The translations under genes and the position numbers were made by a program. From a virus: a stretch of 64,000 bases of DNA. The notes under the pieces are model-generated. The model was not told where the DNA came from. It made no database searches and saw only the letters and a list, made by a program, of their open reading frames with translations. Each line of letters begins with the position of its first letter. Position 1 is the first letter of the stretch. Where the stretch lies: IMG/VR virus record IMGVR_UViG_3300043331_000919, positions 1 to 64,000 of that record; one strand, 5' to 3'. This document shows positions 1 to 7,428 of this stretch, one piece after another.

Positions 1-2
1 GT

Positions 3-242
3 GACGGAACCAACACCTACGCCCAGTCAGGAACATCGGCTGACCTCGCGGTCGGCGACGTGGTGCGCGTCGAGGTGCGCGAGACCTCCGCTGGGACGTT
101 CGAGTACCGCCTCTTGGTTAGCGGCGACGACATCATGGCTTGGGGCGGAATCACCGCCCACGCGGCCGGAACCCTCCAGGGGGTCGGCGGCAACAACGGA
201 TTCGCGTACACGGCCGAGGACTTCAAGGTCACGCCGATCTAG
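3..242 (+). CDS. 3' fragment of a beta-rich protein, possibly tail or receptor-binding (5' end outside window)
   Basis: The reading frame is open from the first bases of the window and stops with TAG at 240-242, giving about 79 residues of a longer protein. It is rich in Gly, Thr, Val and alternating hydrophobic residues (DVVRVEVRETSAG, EYRLLVSGDD, ending AEDFKVTPI), typical of a beta-sandwich or lectin-like C-terminal domain. Such domains are common in phage tail fibres and minor tail proteins, but nothing here proves that role. The downstream neighbour is a leftward sigma factor whose stop lies 27 bases away, so the two genes converge. Confidence 0.5.
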   Translation, partial: DGTNTYAQSGTSADLAVGDVVRVEVRETSAGTFEYRLLVSGDDIMAWGGITAHAAGTLQGVGGNNGFAYTAEDFKVTPI

Positions 243-268
243 CCCCAACAGCGCCATAAGCCGGGGGA

Positions 269-985
269 TCATCCGAGTCGAGCCAGCCGAGCGAGTAGCT
301 GGATCCTGGTCTGCCGGCAGAGCTCGCTGGAGATACCCATCCGCTCCCCGGCCTCCTTCAGGTTGGCCCCGTCGCAGTAGAAGGCGATCACGAAGGCGCG
401 GGCCCGCGGGGGCAGCTTGGCGAGGCGCTCTGCCACTCGTACCCGGGCGTCCGTGAGGTGCAGCATGACCTCAGCCTCGGAGTCCTGCCCGCGGGTCTCC
501 ATGACGCTATTCTCGACGTCGAGAGATCCGGCGAGTGACTTCTGGTGCAGGAGTGCCTGGCGCACGGCGGCCACGTCCTCGCCGATGGTGTCGGCGATCT
601 CCTCCATGGTCGGGTCGCGTTGCAGGCGCTCCCAGAGCTCGTCGATGGCCGCCTGCACCAGCTTCACCTTGCGCCGCGTGGCGCGCGCCAGTGGATCCTG
701 CTTCCGCTGGCCGTCCACGATGGCGCCCGAGATCCGGCGCGTCGCGTAGGTCTCGAACTTCACGCCCTGCTCGGGGTCGAACCGCTGGATCGCGTCGATC
801 AAGCCATGCTGGGCGTACGAGAGGATGTCCTCGGAGTCCTGGTAGGCCGGCGCCTTGGCCAGCGCCCGGCGCGCAAGGTACGACGCGAGGCTGGAGTACT
901 GCCGCATCAGCAGCTCCATGGCGTCGGAGTTCTGGGTCTCACCGTAGACCGCCCAGACCTCGGCGAGCTCGTCGTCGCTCAGCAC
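269..985 (-). CDS. phage RNA polymerase sigma factor, WhiG/FliA (sigma-28) type
   Basis: The 238-residue product has the domain order of group 3 sigma factors. Region 2 spans roughly residues 23-97 and contains the core-binding and -10-recognition signature (DSEDILSYAQHGLIDAI, then RFDPEQGVKFETYATRRI). Region 3 is roughly 105-160, and a C-terminal helix-turn-helix (region 4, about 180-236) has LPPRARAFVI and KEAGERMGIS. I chose the GTG at 983-985 because it overlaps the TGA of the upstream gene as GTGCTGA; the longer frame reads into that gene. It would redirect host RNA polymerase to phage promoters, and the recurring [GT][CT]CGAAGT element resembles the GCCGATAA -10 box of WhiG/FliA promoters. 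Sigma identity is strong; target promoters are inferred. Confidence 0.87.
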   Translation of the reverse strand: MLSDDELAEVWAVYGETQNSDAMELLMRQYSSLASYLARRALAKAPAYQDSEDILSYAQHGLIDAIQRFDPEQGVKFETYATRRISGAIVDGQRKQDPLARATRRKVKLVQAAIDELWERLQRDPTMEEIADTIGEDVAAVRQALLHQKSLAGSLDVENSVMETRGQDSEAEVMLHLTDARVRVAERLAKLPPRARAFVIAFYCDGANLKEAGERMGISSELCRQTRIQLLARLARLG

Positions 986-1368
986 AGGCACTCGCAGCCG
1001 CGGGGCTGGCAGTAGCAGGCGCTGTTGTCGACCCAGTGGTGGCGCGAGATCCTCTGGCCGCTCGCGAGGTCGAGATGGGCCACCGTGTAGCAGTGCTCGC
1101 AGCCACACCGCGTCCCGCATCGCATCGTCGCGGTGTCGATCCGGGCTCGGTGCAACAGCTGGAAGTCCGGCCCGTTCAGCCAGCGCTCCATCGCCACGAC
1201 GTTCTCGACCCGATCCGGCCGTGGGACCGGGATCAGGTCTTCTACGTTCCAGCGGCCGGAGCGAGTCACCACCTGGTCGTTCGGCAGGTCGATCTCCCTG
1301 ATGGTCTCGACGACGCCTGACGGCACGCGCAGCGTGCTCACGCCGGGGCAGATGGGCAGGTGACTCAC
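979..1368 (-). CDS. Cys-rich hypothetical protein upstream of the sigma factor
   Basis: The product is about 129 residues from the GTG at 1366-1368. The C-terminal third is cysteine-rich (CGTRCGCEHC, then NSACYCQPRGCECLC), suggesting bound zinc or another metal. It is translationally coupled to the sigma gene through a 7-base stop/start overlap, so a regulatory or anti-sigma role is conceivable, as some anti-sigma factors use zinc; this is inference from position only. It also contains AMERWLN, a weak relative of the WLD peptide found elsewhere in the window. The start is uncertain because the frame extends further upstream into the divergent promoter region. Confidence 0.5.
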   Translation of the reverse strand: MSHLPICPGVSTLRVPSGVVETIREIDLPNDQVVTRSGRWNVEDLIPVPRPDRVENVVAMERWLNGPDFQLLHRARIDTATMRCGTRCGCEHCYTVAHLDLASGQRISRHHWVDNSACYCQPRGCECLC

Positions 1369-1480
1369 GCTTCCATCATCACCCCAGCGTCCAGACCTTT
1401 GCCCCAGTCTGCGACTGAACGGGCGTTGAGATGGGAACAGGTCGAAGTGAGAGGTGTCCAACCGACCACGGAGGTTCGAG
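1369..1480. promoter_or_regulatory. divergent intergenic region with AACGGGCGTT palindrome and GTCGAAGT element
   Basis: This 112-base gap separates the leftward sigma operon from rightward genes. It holds one AACGNNCGTT palindrome (1418-1427) and one GTCGAAGT element (1441-1448), followed by an SD-like GAGG at 1471-1474 for the gene at 1481. The combination recurs at 17.07-17.12 kb and 9.96-10.05 kb. Promoters in both directions are expected here but no -35/-10 pair is convincing by eye. Confidence 0.45.
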
Positions 1481-1738
1481 ATGACCGGACGCGAGAAGGG
1501 CACCGCCACGATGCCCTGCCCCCACTGCGGCAACGAGCTCGCTGCGATCGCCCAGGCGGACGGCAGCCTCGCTGGCGAGACCTGCAAGAAGTGCTACGGC
1601 GGCGTCGAGAAGGCGAGCCAGCAGGAGGAGGTCCAGGGCCGCGAGGTCGCGACCCCCGAGGCCGAGGGCGCTGTCACCACCGAGGCCGCCACCGAGGAGG
1701 CCCCCACCCGGAAGAAGAAGGAGCGCAGCGATGGCTGA
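1481..1738 (+). CDS. small zinc-ribbon protein with charged tail
   Basis: The 85-residue product starts at an ATG six bases after GAGG. Two CxxC knuckles (CPHCGN near residue 12 and CKKC near residue 35) form a likely treble-clef or ribbon. After them comes a low-complexity Glu/Ala/Thr segment ending in a basic cluster (RKKKERSDG). Its stop overlaps the next gene by 8 bases. I do not recognise a specific family; nucleic-acid binding is plausible. Confidence 0.6.
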   Translation: MTGREKGTATMPCPHCGNELAAIAQADGSLAGETCKKCYGGVEKASQQEEVQGREVATPEAEGAVTTEAATEEAPTRKKKERSDG

Positions 1739-1979
1739 CGAGAAGACCGGCGAGAAGAAGACCCAGGCCCCAGCCAAGAAGACCGCGGCCAAGAAGACCG
1801 CGGCCAAGAAGACCACCTCCGGTCGGGCTCTGCTCGCCCGCGGCAAGGGCGGCGGGAAGCACAAGGGCAGCGGGAAGCGCGGCACCGACCCGGTCCTCAC
1901 CCCGGGCCAGCTCTCCGGCCTCGCCGGCGGCCCGACGCAGGACGACCTCAACCCCGCCTTCGGCGGGCCGCAGGACTGA
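1731..1979 (+). CDS. Lys/Ala-rich basic protein (histone H1-like composition)
   Basis: The 82-residue product begins with repeats of the type AKKTAAKKT (residues about 14-30), encoded by tandem near-identical 15-base units. A Gly/Lys-rich basic stretch follows, then an acidic-neutral tail with PTQDDLNPAFGG. Such KAAKK-type segments resemble the C-terminal arms of actinobacterial HupB-like and eukaryotic H1-like proteins and bind DNA non-specifically. A similar AKK-rich linker occurs in the Sak4-like ATPase at 34.85 kb. Role is inferred from composition only. Confidence 0.6.
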   Translation: MADEKTGEKKTQAPAKKTAAKKTAAKKTTSGRALLARGKGGGKHKGSGKRGTDPVLTPGQLSGLAGGPTQDDLNPAFGGPQD

Positions 1980-1980
1980 C

Positions 1981-2157
1981 GTGAGCGGCGCCCCCGTCGT
2001 ACTCCGCATCTGGCTGCCCCACCACGAGCCATCGCTCGCGTGCTGGTGCCGACCGCGGAGTCTCGATGGGGGCGCCGTGCTGCACCGGCGGATCCTCGGC
2101 CGGCCGGGCAGTCAGGAGCGCTGCATGGTTCGCCTGATCGACGGCGTCCCGGCGTGA
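1981..2157 (+). CDS. short hypothetical protein (58 aa)
   Basis: The GTG start lies one base after the previous stop and the TGA overlaps the next gene's GTG, so it fits the coupled-operon pattern. The product has APVVLRIWLPHHE, CWCRPRS and RCMVRLIDG, with a few Cys and His. It resembles no family I know. It could be a real small gene or merely an open frame. Confidence 0.4.
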   Translation: MSGAPVVLRIWLPHHEPSLACWCRPRSLDGGAVLHRRILGRPGSQERCMVRLIDGVPA

Positions 2158-2333
2158 CCTACGAGGACCAGTGGAAGTGCCGCGTCTGCCGAGTCGGTCA
2201 GGTCGTGCCCAGCCTGGCCCGGGACTGCGAGCGGCGCCACGGGGTCGACCCGAAAGGTCTTGACGACCCGGTGAAGATGGTCGCGCTCTGTAGTGGAGTG
2301 GGCGTCCCCGAGGAGGGGGCGGAGGTCGCTTAG
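2154..2333 (+). CDS. small Cys-containing hypothetical protein (59 aa)
   Basis: It starts at a GTG overlapping the previous TGA (GTGA). Residues 8-12 form a CRVC knuckle (KCRVCRVGQVV) followed by a third Cys in RDCERRHG, a composition seen in many small phage zinc-finger proteins. The 14-base element CCGAAAGGTCTTGA (2250-2263) lies inside this gene and may have constrained its sequence. Function unknown. Confidence 0.45.
   Translation: MTYEDQWKCRVCRVGQVVPSLARDCERRHGVDPKGLDDPVKMVALCSGVGVPEEGAEVA
2250..2263 (+). promoter_or_regulatory. CCGAAAGGTCTTGA element, copy 1 of 3 (candidate -35 region)
   Basis: This 14-mer recurs at 13535-13548 (one base different) and 30323-30336, each time upstream of a rightward transcription unit. 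It ends in TTGA, continuing as TTGACG here, which matches a -35 hexamer. No clear -10 is visible at 16-18 bases, so the assignment as promoter is tentative. Confidence 0.35.
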
Positions 2334-2506
2334 ATCTCGGGCTTACAACGAACCGGACACCTCATTCGACGTGCGACGAGTGAATAACCGGAAAGGCTCC
2401 TTCCCCCTTTCTTGAAAAGTCATGGGGGGTAGGGGGGCCTTTCCAAATCCGTTTCCTAATCTCTCTGCTCCGAGTGGTGAAAAGCCACTACGGCTAGGAG
2501 AGGGAA
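2334..2506. other. low-GC intergenic region with inverted repeat and G-tracts (possible terminator or cos-proximal site)
   Basis: This 173-base gap is clearly less GC-rich than its surroundings. It contains the inverted repeat GGAAAGGC (2390-2397) / GCCTTTCC (2437-2444), enclosing a C-run and two G-runs around a TA. It sits just before the nuclease and terminase genes, where cohesive-end phages often carry cos. It could equally be a terminator for the upstream genes plus a leader for 2507. A good SD (AGGAGAGGG) ends the region. Confidence 0.35.
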
Positions 2507-2890
2507 ATGCTCGAACGCGATCTTCAGAATCTCATCGTCTCGTTCTGTCAGAGGCAGAAGCTGCTCGTCTACCACACGTTCGATAGTCGGAGATCCGAGC
2601 CGGGCTTCCCGGATCTGGTGATCGTCGGCGGCAACGGCGTGGTGTACCGCGAGCTGAAGAAGCAGGACGGCCGGCTCACCCGCGACCAGCAGCACTGGCT
2701 CGCCGCTCTGGAGGCCGCCGGCGAGAACGCGGGCGTGTGGCGGCCCTCCGACTGGCCCGACAACGTCCGTTCAGACCTGAGTCACCTCACCAGGCTGACC
2801 GTCGAGCGGCCGGCGCCGACCCAGGCAGAAGTCCGCCGCGCGCTGGCGCGTCGCGGTGCCAAGAATGTTCCACCTCCCGGTATGGTCTAG
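2507..2890 (+). CDS. VRR-NUC domain nuclease
   Basis: The 127-residue product fits the VRR-NUC fold, a PD-(D/E)xK nuclease family of Holliday-junction or flap nucleases found in phages and in FAN1. The visible catalytic pattern is an N-terminal Glu (LERDLQ), PGFPDLVIVGG at about residues 32-42 giving the metal-binding Asp, and ELKKQDG at 49-55 giving the E-x-K. The domain then continues with DQQHWLAALEAAG. Start at ATG with a strong SD. It precedes the packaging genes and may assist end processing, but its substrate is unknown. An AACGTCCGTT site lies inside (2762-2771), and the palindrome TGGTCTAGACCA (2883-2894) spans the stop codon. Confidence 0.87.
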   Translation: MLERDLQNLIVSFCQRQKLLVYHTFDSRRSEPGFPDLVIVGGNGVVYRELKKQDGRLTRDQQHWLAALEAAGENAGVWRPSDWPDNVRSDLSHLTRLTVERPAPTQAEVRRALARRGAKNVPPPGMV

Positions 2891-2894
2891 ACCA
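2883..2894. promoter_or_regulatory. palindrome TGGTCTAGACCA, copy 1 of 2
   Basis: A perfect 12-base palindrome spans the stop codon of the VRR-NUC gene and the short gap before 2915. The same 12-mer is the core of a 16-base palindrome at 59427-59442 upstream of the Ku gene. A shared operator is possible; two copies are weak evidence. Confidence 0.35.
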
Positions 2895-2914
2895 GCAGCG
2901 GAAGGGGGCGGCGA

Positions 2915-3559
2915 ATGTCGCAGTCGAGCATCACGACCAGGCCAGCACGGCACAAGGTCGAGTCGATGAATGGTGAGCAGATCGAACTGCTCCACATCAA
3001 CGAGAAGAAGTTCTACGAGGGCGCGAAGCAGCGTTATCTCGACGAATACTCGTTCACGATGGCGAATGACCTTCGCACGCTCGACCGCCTTCTTCTCCTC
3101 GAAGTCCAGATGTACCGCTACCAGTGGTACTTGATGGCCGGCATGGACTACGAGTCGATCGACCTCGAAGCGAAGGAGGAGGTCGAGTACCGCCGGGCCG
3201 TGAAGGAGCTCACCGCCCAGATCAACGAGACCCAGGCGGCTCTCGGGCTCACCAAGGCGCAGCGCGACAAGCAGACGGTCGACTCGGTCGGCGGCTACAT
3301 CAAGCAGCTGCAGGAGGCCGCGCGGCACCACGGCGTGAAGCGCGAGAAGGAGCTCGGCCGGGCGATCGAGCTGGTGAAGGAGCTGTTCTCGCTGTGCGGG
3401 GCGTTCCAGCGCTCGAACGAGGCGGAGCGGCGCAAGCTCGGCTTCGAGTCGGCCGAGGACATCGTCACCTGGGTGCTGGAGTACATGAAGCCGGAGTACG
3501 ACGCGATCGACGAGCACTTCCGGCAGCACCAGCAGCGCTTCTACATCCGGAAGCTCTGA
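2915..3559 (+). CDS. putative terminase small subunit or packaging accessory
   Basis: The 214-residue, highly charged helical protein has a mid-segment (LGLTKAQRDKQTVDSV, about residues 109-124) that recalls the helical region of phage small terminase or terminase-associated proteins. It lies three genes ahead of the large terminase. There is no clear helix-turn-helix, so the neighbouring HTH protein at 3897 is an alternative small-subunit candidate. Its stop overlaps the next ATG by one base. Confidence 0.45.
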   Translation: MSQSSITTRPARHKVESMNGEQIELLHINEKKFYEGAKQRYLDEYSFTMANDLRTLDRLLLLEVQMYRYQWYLMAGMDYESIDLEAKEEVEYRRAVKELTAQINETQAALGLTKAQRDKQTVDSVGGYIKQLQEAARHHGVKREKELGRAIELVKELFSLCGAFQRSNEAERRKLGFESAEDIVTWVLEYMKPEYDAIDEHFRQHQQRFYIRKL

Positions 3560-3900
3560 TGACGGGACACACGGGCCCGCTGGGCATCGAGGCGCCGCCG
3601 GTCCGCCTCGCGGCCGGCGTCAAGCCTTGGCCCGAGAGCTGGGAGTTTCGCCCGGGGATCGACGACTGTGACCACCAGTGGCAGATCGCGGTCGTCACCT
3701 CGGCCGACACCATCGTGAGCGAGGCGGTCGTGCGCTGCGTGGACTGCTTCAGCCCGCGCTGCGGGAGCTCGGTGAATCGGGATCCGTGCATGCTGCGCCG
3801 CCATCACGAGCACAACCACCTGCCGTGGGGCGCGTGGGTGCGCACCCGACTGCCGGAGGCGCTGGACCGCGAGTCGGTGGAGAGGTGGCTGGACGCATGA
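3559..3900 (+). CDS. small Cys/His-rich protein with WLD tail
   Basis: The 113-residue product contains a Cys/His cluster (CDHQW, CVDCFSPRCG, CMLRRHHEH) likely to bind zinc. It ends in LDRESVERWLDA, the clearest left-arm member of the WLD peptide family. DNA encoding that tail (GGAGAGGTGG) also provides the SD for the next gene, whose ATG at 3897 overlaps this stop as ATGA. No known function. Confidence 0.6.
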   Translation: MTGHTGPLGIEAPPVRLAAGVKPWPESWEFRPGIDDCDHQWQIAVVTSADTIVSEAVVRCVDCFSPRCGSSVNRDPCMLRRHHEHNHLPWGAWVRTRLPEALDRESVERWLDA

Positions 3901-4442
3901 CTGCGACGTGGCAGAAGATCCTGGAGTCCCACCCGGCCGGCCCGAGGTCCGACGACCCTGACTTCTGGGAGGAGTACCTCGCCGAGCACCCCGACGTGCT
4001 CCACCGCCTGCTCGCCGACGTCTACCAGGCCACTTACGGCGCCGAGAAGCCGCCGACGCTGGACGACCTGTGGGCGATCATGGCGACGCCGCGGTTCACC
4101 AGCCAGGACTTCGGGGACGCGGTACTGGAGCTCCTCGGTGACCGCAGCATCCGCTGGCTCGCGCAGCAGGTCGGCATCGCTCACCCGCAGCTGTCGCGCT
4201 ACCTGTCCGGCCAGCGGCCGATCATCAGCGTGCACGACCACCGCGGCTCCATGCGCCGCATCGAGAGCGTTGCCCAGGCGCTCCACGTCCACCCCTCATA
4301 CTTCACCGAGTGGCGACGCCTCTGGATCATGTCGCTGATCGACTCGGCCTTCGCCAGCCAGCCGTCCCTCTCGGTCGGCATCTTCCGTCGCTTCTCGGGC
4401 TTCGAGGAGCGCAACGTCCGTTCAGATCGGAGTGCGTCGTGA
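3897..4442 (+). CDS. helix-turn-helix DNA-binding protein (XRE-like)
   Basis: The 181-residue protein has a Cro/CI-type helix-turn-helix at about residues 80-135 (IRWLAQQVGIAHPQLSRYLSG, then RRIESVAQALHVHPSYF). The N-terminal region is acidic and helical. HTH proteins just before large terminase genes in actinophages can be small terminase subunits that recognise the packaging site; it could also be a repressor. It is a candidate binder for the AACGNNCGTT sites, one of which overlaps its own 3' end (4413-4422). It ends in a GTGA overlap with the next gene. Confidence 0.65.
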   Translation: MTATWQKILESHPAGPRSDDPDFWEEYLAEHPDVLHRLLADVYQATYGAEKPPTLDDLWAIMATPRFTSQDFGDAVLELLGDRSIRWLAQQVGIAHPQLSRYLSGQRPIISVHDHRGSMRRIESVAQALHVHPSYFTEWRRLWIMSLIDSAFASQPSLSVGIFRRFSGFEERNVRSDRSAS

Positions 4443-5185
4443 AGCTGCATCCCCCCAAGGGCGTCCTCCGTCTCGGCGCCGGCAACATCTACGTGGCCAA
4501 CCCGAAGCCGGCGTACGCCGTCGACGTGGCTCTCGACTGGCACCCACACTCGTGGGGCTGGGCCGAGATGGGCACCGACGCACGACTGGCCCGACGCGAG
4601 GGGGCGCAGCGCGACTACCATGCGCTCACCGCGTTCGGCTTCGAGGACATGCGCGACGCGAACGACTGCATCATGCACGTCCGGAAGGCGCTCAACGTCC
4701 GCCACTTCTCGATGACCCAGGTCTGCGACGACGCCAACCCGGACAAGCTCGCCCACGACCGCACCTTCTCGATGCTCGCCTACGAGGCGCCCTGGCTGGG
4801 CAAGGTCGGCGGCGACCCTGCGGTGGCCTGCCACATCGCGATCCACCCGAACTGGGTCACCGGCTTCAGGAATCCCGACGCCCCGATCGTGCGCGAGTAC
4901 GTCGACTCGATGCGCGCGCTCGACGCCATGCTCCGCTTCGCCGACGCCATGGGTTGGCTGACCACCGTCACCGGCGACTTCAACCTCCCGAAGCGGCAGG
5001 GCGACCGGGCCTACCTGACGTCGTACGACGTCTTCGAGGCGTACCGGATGCGCGTGAAGATGGAGCACATCGACGGCATCGCCTACGACCGGCGACTGGA
5101 TCTGGTCGACTGGGCCGTCGTGCACAAGGCGCGGACCAAGTCCGACCACCCGTGGGTGCTCGGCGACTTCGAGCGGGTCGCATGA
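4439..5185 (+). CDS. endonuclease/exonuclease/phosphatase (EEP) family protein
   Basis: The 248-residue product carries the two most recognisable EEP superfamily motifs near its C-terminus: TVTGDFNLP (Asp-Phe-Asn) at about residue 178 and the final SDHPWVLGDF with the catalytic His. The DNase I-like fold cleaves phosphodiester bonds with Mg2+. The N-terminal half is compatible with this sandwich fold but less clear. It sits between an HTH protein and large terminase in a tightly overlapping series, suggesting a role in DNA processing around packaging. Start GTG overlaps the previous TGA. Confidence 0.68.
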   Translation: MKLHPPKGVLRLGAGNIYVANPKPAYAVDVALDWHPHSWGWAEMGTDARLARREGAQRDYHALTAFGFEDMRDANDCIMHVRKALNVRHFSMTQVCDDANPDKLAHDRTFSMLAYEAPWLGKVGGDPAVACHIAIHPNWVTGFRNPDAPIVREYVDSMRALDAMLRFADAMGWLTTVTGDFNLPKRQGDRAYLTSYDVFEAYRMRVKMEHIDGIAYDRRLDLVDWAVVHKARTKSDHPWVLGDFERVA

Positions 5186-5307
5186 TCCACGACCACGCGC
5201 CCCAGCCAGGCCCGGACTACTGGTCCTGGCGCTGCCTGGCTTGCGGAGAGCCTGTGCGCGAGCACGTTGGCCTGATCCGCCGCCTGATCCGGAGGTGGTT
5301 CGGGTGA
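5182..5307 (+). CDS. very small protein with one zinc knuckle (41 aa)
   Basis: ATG overlaps the preceding stop (ATGA) and its TGA overlaps the terminase GTG, so it is embedded in the coupled operon. It contains WRCLACGEPVREH with a single CxxC and a basic end (RRLIRRWFG). Single-knuckle proteins of this size usually pair ligands or dimerise around zinc. The gene may mainly serve translational coupling to the terminase. Confidence 0.5.
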   Translation: MIHDHAPQPGPDYWSWRCLACGEPVREHVGLIRRLIRRWFG

Positions 5308-6971
5308 GCGCCATCCCGATGCTCACCGAGGACGAGATGTACCTGGCGGCCATCCTCGACGACGCTTCGGGCGTTGAGCTCGCCGAGTTCTGCTGGATCG
5401 ACGAGGAGCAGGAGGACGCCTGCTTCCGCCTCTGGGACTACCAGTGGGTCTGGTATCGCAACGAGGCCACCTACCAGATCGACTGGTGTGGCCGAGCCGT
5501 CGGCAAGTCCGTCGGCATCCAGATGCGTGCCTTCGCGTTCCCGTTCAACTACCCGGGTGCCGAGATGCTGATCACCGCGCCCGAGCTCAACCACCTGCGG
5601 CCCATCACCGACAAGGTCGAGCACCTGTTCCGCCACACCCGGCTCGGCTCCGCGATGCTGCCGGCCACCCGCGGCGGGGGCATCAACCACCAGCCCCAGT
5701 TCCAGGCGCACTTCATCAACAACTCCCGGATCATCAGTCGCCTCCCGAACCGCGACGGCCGCGGCGTGAAGGGCATGCACCCCCTCGTCATCGAGATGGA
5801 CGAGGGGCAGGACTACCCCGACGCTGGCTGGATCGAGATCATCGAGACGATGAAGGCCGGCTCGGTCGGCGCCCAGTGGCGGGTCCACGGGGTGTCCCGA
5901 GGCATCCGGGACCGCTACTACCGCTACACCATGGGCGAGGACCCGGACATCCCCTTCAAGGTGCACCGCTATATGGCCATGCACCGGCCCAGCTGGGGCC
6001 CGGACGAGCGCAAGGCCAAGATCGCGATCTACGGCGGCACCGAGGACAACGTCGACTACCGCCGCAACATCTACGGCGACCACGGCGACGCCACCAACCC
6101 GGTCTTCGTGCTCAGCCGACTCATGGCCTGCGTCCGGATCAACGAGAGCCCGTGGGCCTCGGAGTACAACGACACCGTCTACCGGCAGATCAAGATCAAC
6201 GACGAGCTGCTGCAGTCGATCGGCAACGTCGAGCACTTCCTCGACCTGCCCGGCAACCACCTGCACGAGCGCTACTCCTCGTACTGGGGCGGCATGGACG
6301 TCGGCTTCACGCGCGACCCCAGCGAGATCCTGATCTTCGGCGTGACCAAGCACCCCAGGGACAAGGACGCCGACCTCCACCGCCTGCTCGCCCGGGTCCA
6401 CATGATGCGGATCTCGGCCGACGACCAGGCCGAGGTGGTGAAGTTCCTGATGAACTTCTACGGCGACCGGCTCCGCGCGTTCGCCATGGACAAGACGGGC
6501 AACGGCCTGCCGCTGTGGCAGGCGCTCGACCCGGAGGCCGTTGGAACGTCCGTTCACCTGCGCCGCACGCCGCAGCACCTGGCCCGGAAGATCCGCGGCT
6601 ACGGCTTCTCGAACAAGGTCGCCGTCGAGTTCGACGACCGGGAACTGAAGGGCAAGGAGCGCCCCGAGGACGCCGTCATCCAGCGCAACGTCGTCGACTT
6701 CGCCACCGACGAGCTCCGCAAGCTGGTCGACCTCAACCGCATCGAGCTGCCGTACGACCGCGAGCTGCTCACCGAGTGGCAGGGCCAGGAGATCCAGTAC
6801 CAGCGCGACGAGGGGTCCGCGGCCGGCCTGAAGTCCCGACGCTACGGCGGCGGCTCCTTCCACACCCTCGACGCGGCCAAGATGTTCATCGCAGCCAAGC
6901 AGCTGGAGGCGATCGAGGCTGCGCTGAACATCACGAGGCAGCGGGGACCGGTTCTCGCCCGATTCGGATAG
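5304..6971 (+). CDS. terL: terminase large subunit (packaging ATPase-nuclease)
   Basis: The 555-residue protein is the DNA-packaging motor. The ATPase domain shows a Walker A variant CGRAVGKS at about 62-69, as in many siphovirus terminases, and a Walker B with catalytic Glu in LVIEMDEGQD (161-170). The C-terminal RNase H-like nuclease domain begins near GGMDVGFTRDP, with D332 as first metal ligand, and continues through AMDKTGNG. I chose GTG at 5304, four-base overlap with the preceding gene and GGAGG upstream, over a longer frame. It contains an AACGTCCGTT site (6545-6554). Confidence 0.93.
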   Translation: MSAIPMLTEDEMYLAAILDDASGVELAEFCWIDEEQEDACFRLWDYQWVWYRNEATYQIDWCGRAVGKSVGIQMRAFAFPFNYPGAEMLITAPELNHLRPITDKVEHLFRHTRLGSAMLPATRGGGINHQPQFQAHFINNSRIISRLPNRDGRGVKGMHPLVIEMDEGQDYPDAGWIEIIETMKAGSVGAQWRVHGVSRGIRDRYYRYTMGEDPDIPFKVHRYMAMHRPSWGPDERKAKIAIYGGTEDNVDYRRNIYGDHGDATNPVFVLSRLMACVRINESPWASEYNDTVYRQIKINDELLQSIGNVEHFLDLPGNHLHERYSSYWGGMDVGFTRDPSEILIFGVTKHPRDKDADLHRLLARVHMMRISADDQAEVVKFLMNFYGDRLRAFAMDKTGNGLPLWQALDPEAVGTSVHLRRTPQHLARKIRGYGFSNKVAVEFDDRELKGKERPEDAVIQRNVVDFATDELRKLVDLNRIELPYDRELLTEWQGQEIQYQRDEGSAAGLKSRRYGGGSFHTLDAAKMFIAAKQLEAIEAALNITRQRGPVLARFG

Positions 6972-7020
6972 ATCAGCGGGGTTCGCAGGCGTTCGCAGGC
7001 GTTGAGCCGAAGTCCCTGAC
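6972..7020 (+). promoter_or_regulatory. intergenic with tandem repeat and GCCGAAGT element seven bases before an ATG
   Basis: The gap contains two adjacent copies of GTTCGCAGGC followed by GTTGA, and GCCGAAGT at 7006-7013. The element ends seven bases before the ATG at 7021, which has no SD. The same geometry occurs at 14620/14635 and 40477/40491. If it is a -10 element, transcription would begin at or very near the start codon. Confidence 0.45.
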
Positions 7021-7428
7021 ATGCCGAGCACTCACATGGCGGAGGACCGCGACTTCTCGCCGATCGAGCCTGCGGCCGAGGCTTCGTTCCTCGGTGCCTG
7101 GAGTCCGGTCAGCGCCCTGGGCCCCGCCGGGCACATCGGGCCGCCGGCCGAGGTGGAGAAGGAACTCGACCTGATCGCTGCAGCCATCCGGGTCTTCCAC
7201 ATGAAGCCCGCCGACATGGTGATGCGCGAGTGCTCGGCGTACTCCGCGCGGCTCACCGAGCTCGCGGTGCTCATCCACCGCGTCGAGTCCCAGTCGCGGC
7301 ACTGGAGCAAGCTCCGCACCCAGCAGATCCAGCGGTTCCTCGACGAGATCGACCGCCAGTGGAAGACGGCGTCGCGCCTCATCGAGGTCTCGCGCCAGGA
7401 CATCGACCTCACGAGGGGCCAGCGATGA
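7021..7428 (+). CDS. hypothetical protein between terminase and portal
   Basis: The 135-residue product has a Pro/Ala-rich N-terminus and a helical C-terminal two thirds (about residues 45-130). ATG at 7021 lacks an SD and could be read leaderless if the upstream GCCGAAGT is a promoter element; a second in-frame ATG lies at 7036. Its TGA overlaps the portal ATG. No family is recognised; position suggests a virion or packaging accessory. Confidence 0.6.
   Translation: MPSTHMAEDRDFSPIEPAAEASFLGAWSPVSALGPAGHIGPPAEVEKELDLIAAAIRVFHMKPADMVMRECSAYSARLTELAVLIHRVESQSRHWSKLRTQQIQRFLDEIDRQWKTASRLIEVSRQDIDLTRGQR

Noticed and set aside
6982-7003. Tandem GTTCGCAGGC as an iteron origin of replication
   Set aside because: Only two copies, not AT-rich, and located far from the replication genes.
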